Positions 63,731-64,000 of a DNA stretch of 64,000 bases are shown one piece after another. Position numbers and translations under genes: made by a program. Every line of letters begins with the position of its first letter. Within the stretch, counting starts at the first letter, position 1. The DNA is from Symbiodinium natans (lineage: Eukaryota > Sar > Dinophyceae > Suessiales > Symbiodiniaceae). The DNA is taken from NCBI GenBank assembly GCA_905221605.1, contig CAJNDS010000335.1, positions 1 through 64,000 of the forward strand, read 5' to 3'. Under the pieces are notes generated by a model. The model worked only from the letters and a program-made list of their open reading frames with translations. It made no database searches and was not told where the DNA came from.

Positions 63731-64000
63731 CTCACTTGTCATGGTATTTTAAAACCTTACATGGGGGTACGCAACTTTGCCTCCTATTGTTTCAGGTTCA
63801 GGGGTAATGGAGTAGGGCCTTTGCATATGGGCCCTTAGCTTTGGAGACCTAAGATGCCCCCCGTATGTGCACGACTTTAAGAGGTCCACACTGCAGAGCT
63901 CTCTAACAAAGGTCAAGGACCACAGTCAAAAGACCACACCTAAGCCCTAAACCCCAAATCGCCCTGTAGGTGACCGCCCCGCCGGATTACTATGGGTCTT

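Overview
The window looks like nuclear DNA of a dinoflagellate, probably a Symbiodiniaceae-like alga. Four things point that way. TTTAGGG/CCCTAAA (telomere-type) repeats are scattered through the interior. Exons are very short, start after AG|G acceptors and often use GC (possibly GA) donors. There is a large intact Copia retrotransposon with a CCCH zinc finger in its gag-like part. The LTR of that element carries an 11-nt match to the dinoflagellate spliced leader. No bacterial, organellar, rRNA or tRNA genes were seen.

The main find is invisible to ORF calling. About 60 short minus-strand exons (27 to about 130 nt) lie between roughly 63.7 kb and 5.2 kb. They can be read by eye because most of the non-repeat DNA between the telomere-type arrays is open in one minus frame and flanked by plausible splice sites. 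In descending coordinate order they appear to encode one very large protein. From 63.7 to 46.0 kb they encode an ectodomain with cysteine-rich repeats of the ephrin-receptor-like (GCC2/GCC3) type. From 34.9 to 20.4 kb they encode a multi-pass membrane region. From 20.1 to 15.2 kb they encode a TIR-like domain (FFLCHQK, VDCDDLNDLTRL, ETFVILGSPDILTRKW). From 15.3 to 5.2 kb they encode a C-terminal region with a second alpha/beta-like part. Many neighbouring exons join in phase. All of this is read by eye; no transcript supports it.

The introns of this gene are the structural novelty. Many start at the donor with (G)TTTAGGG units and end before the acceptor with CCCTAAA units, so the plus strand repeatedly shows CCCTAAA-array, exon of 30 to 130 bp, TTTAGGG-array. 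The introns are in effect bounded by inverted telomere-type repeats. Inside them sit several families of short inverted-repeat elements (MITE-like, here called A to G), some nested or split by telomere-type units, plus simple repeats and long homopolymers.

One intron, between the exons at 45,972 and 34,889, holds a complete 10,752-bp Copia element (35,004 to 45,755, minus strand). It has 155-bp LTRs that read as identical, a CTTAG target duplication, a polypurine tract, and a primer-binding site resembling the anticodon arm of tRNA-Asn. It carries an upstream 417-aa ORF with a HAD-like C-terminus and an intact 2638-aa Gag-Pol ORF. The Gag-Pol also carries a cytosine-methyltransferase-like segment between integrase and reverse transcriptase, and a C-terminal segment resembling 2-oxoglutarate/Fe(II) oxygenases.

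The remaining DNA (1 to 5 kb and many intron interiors) holds microsatellites, palindromic repeats and sequence in which I recognise nothing.
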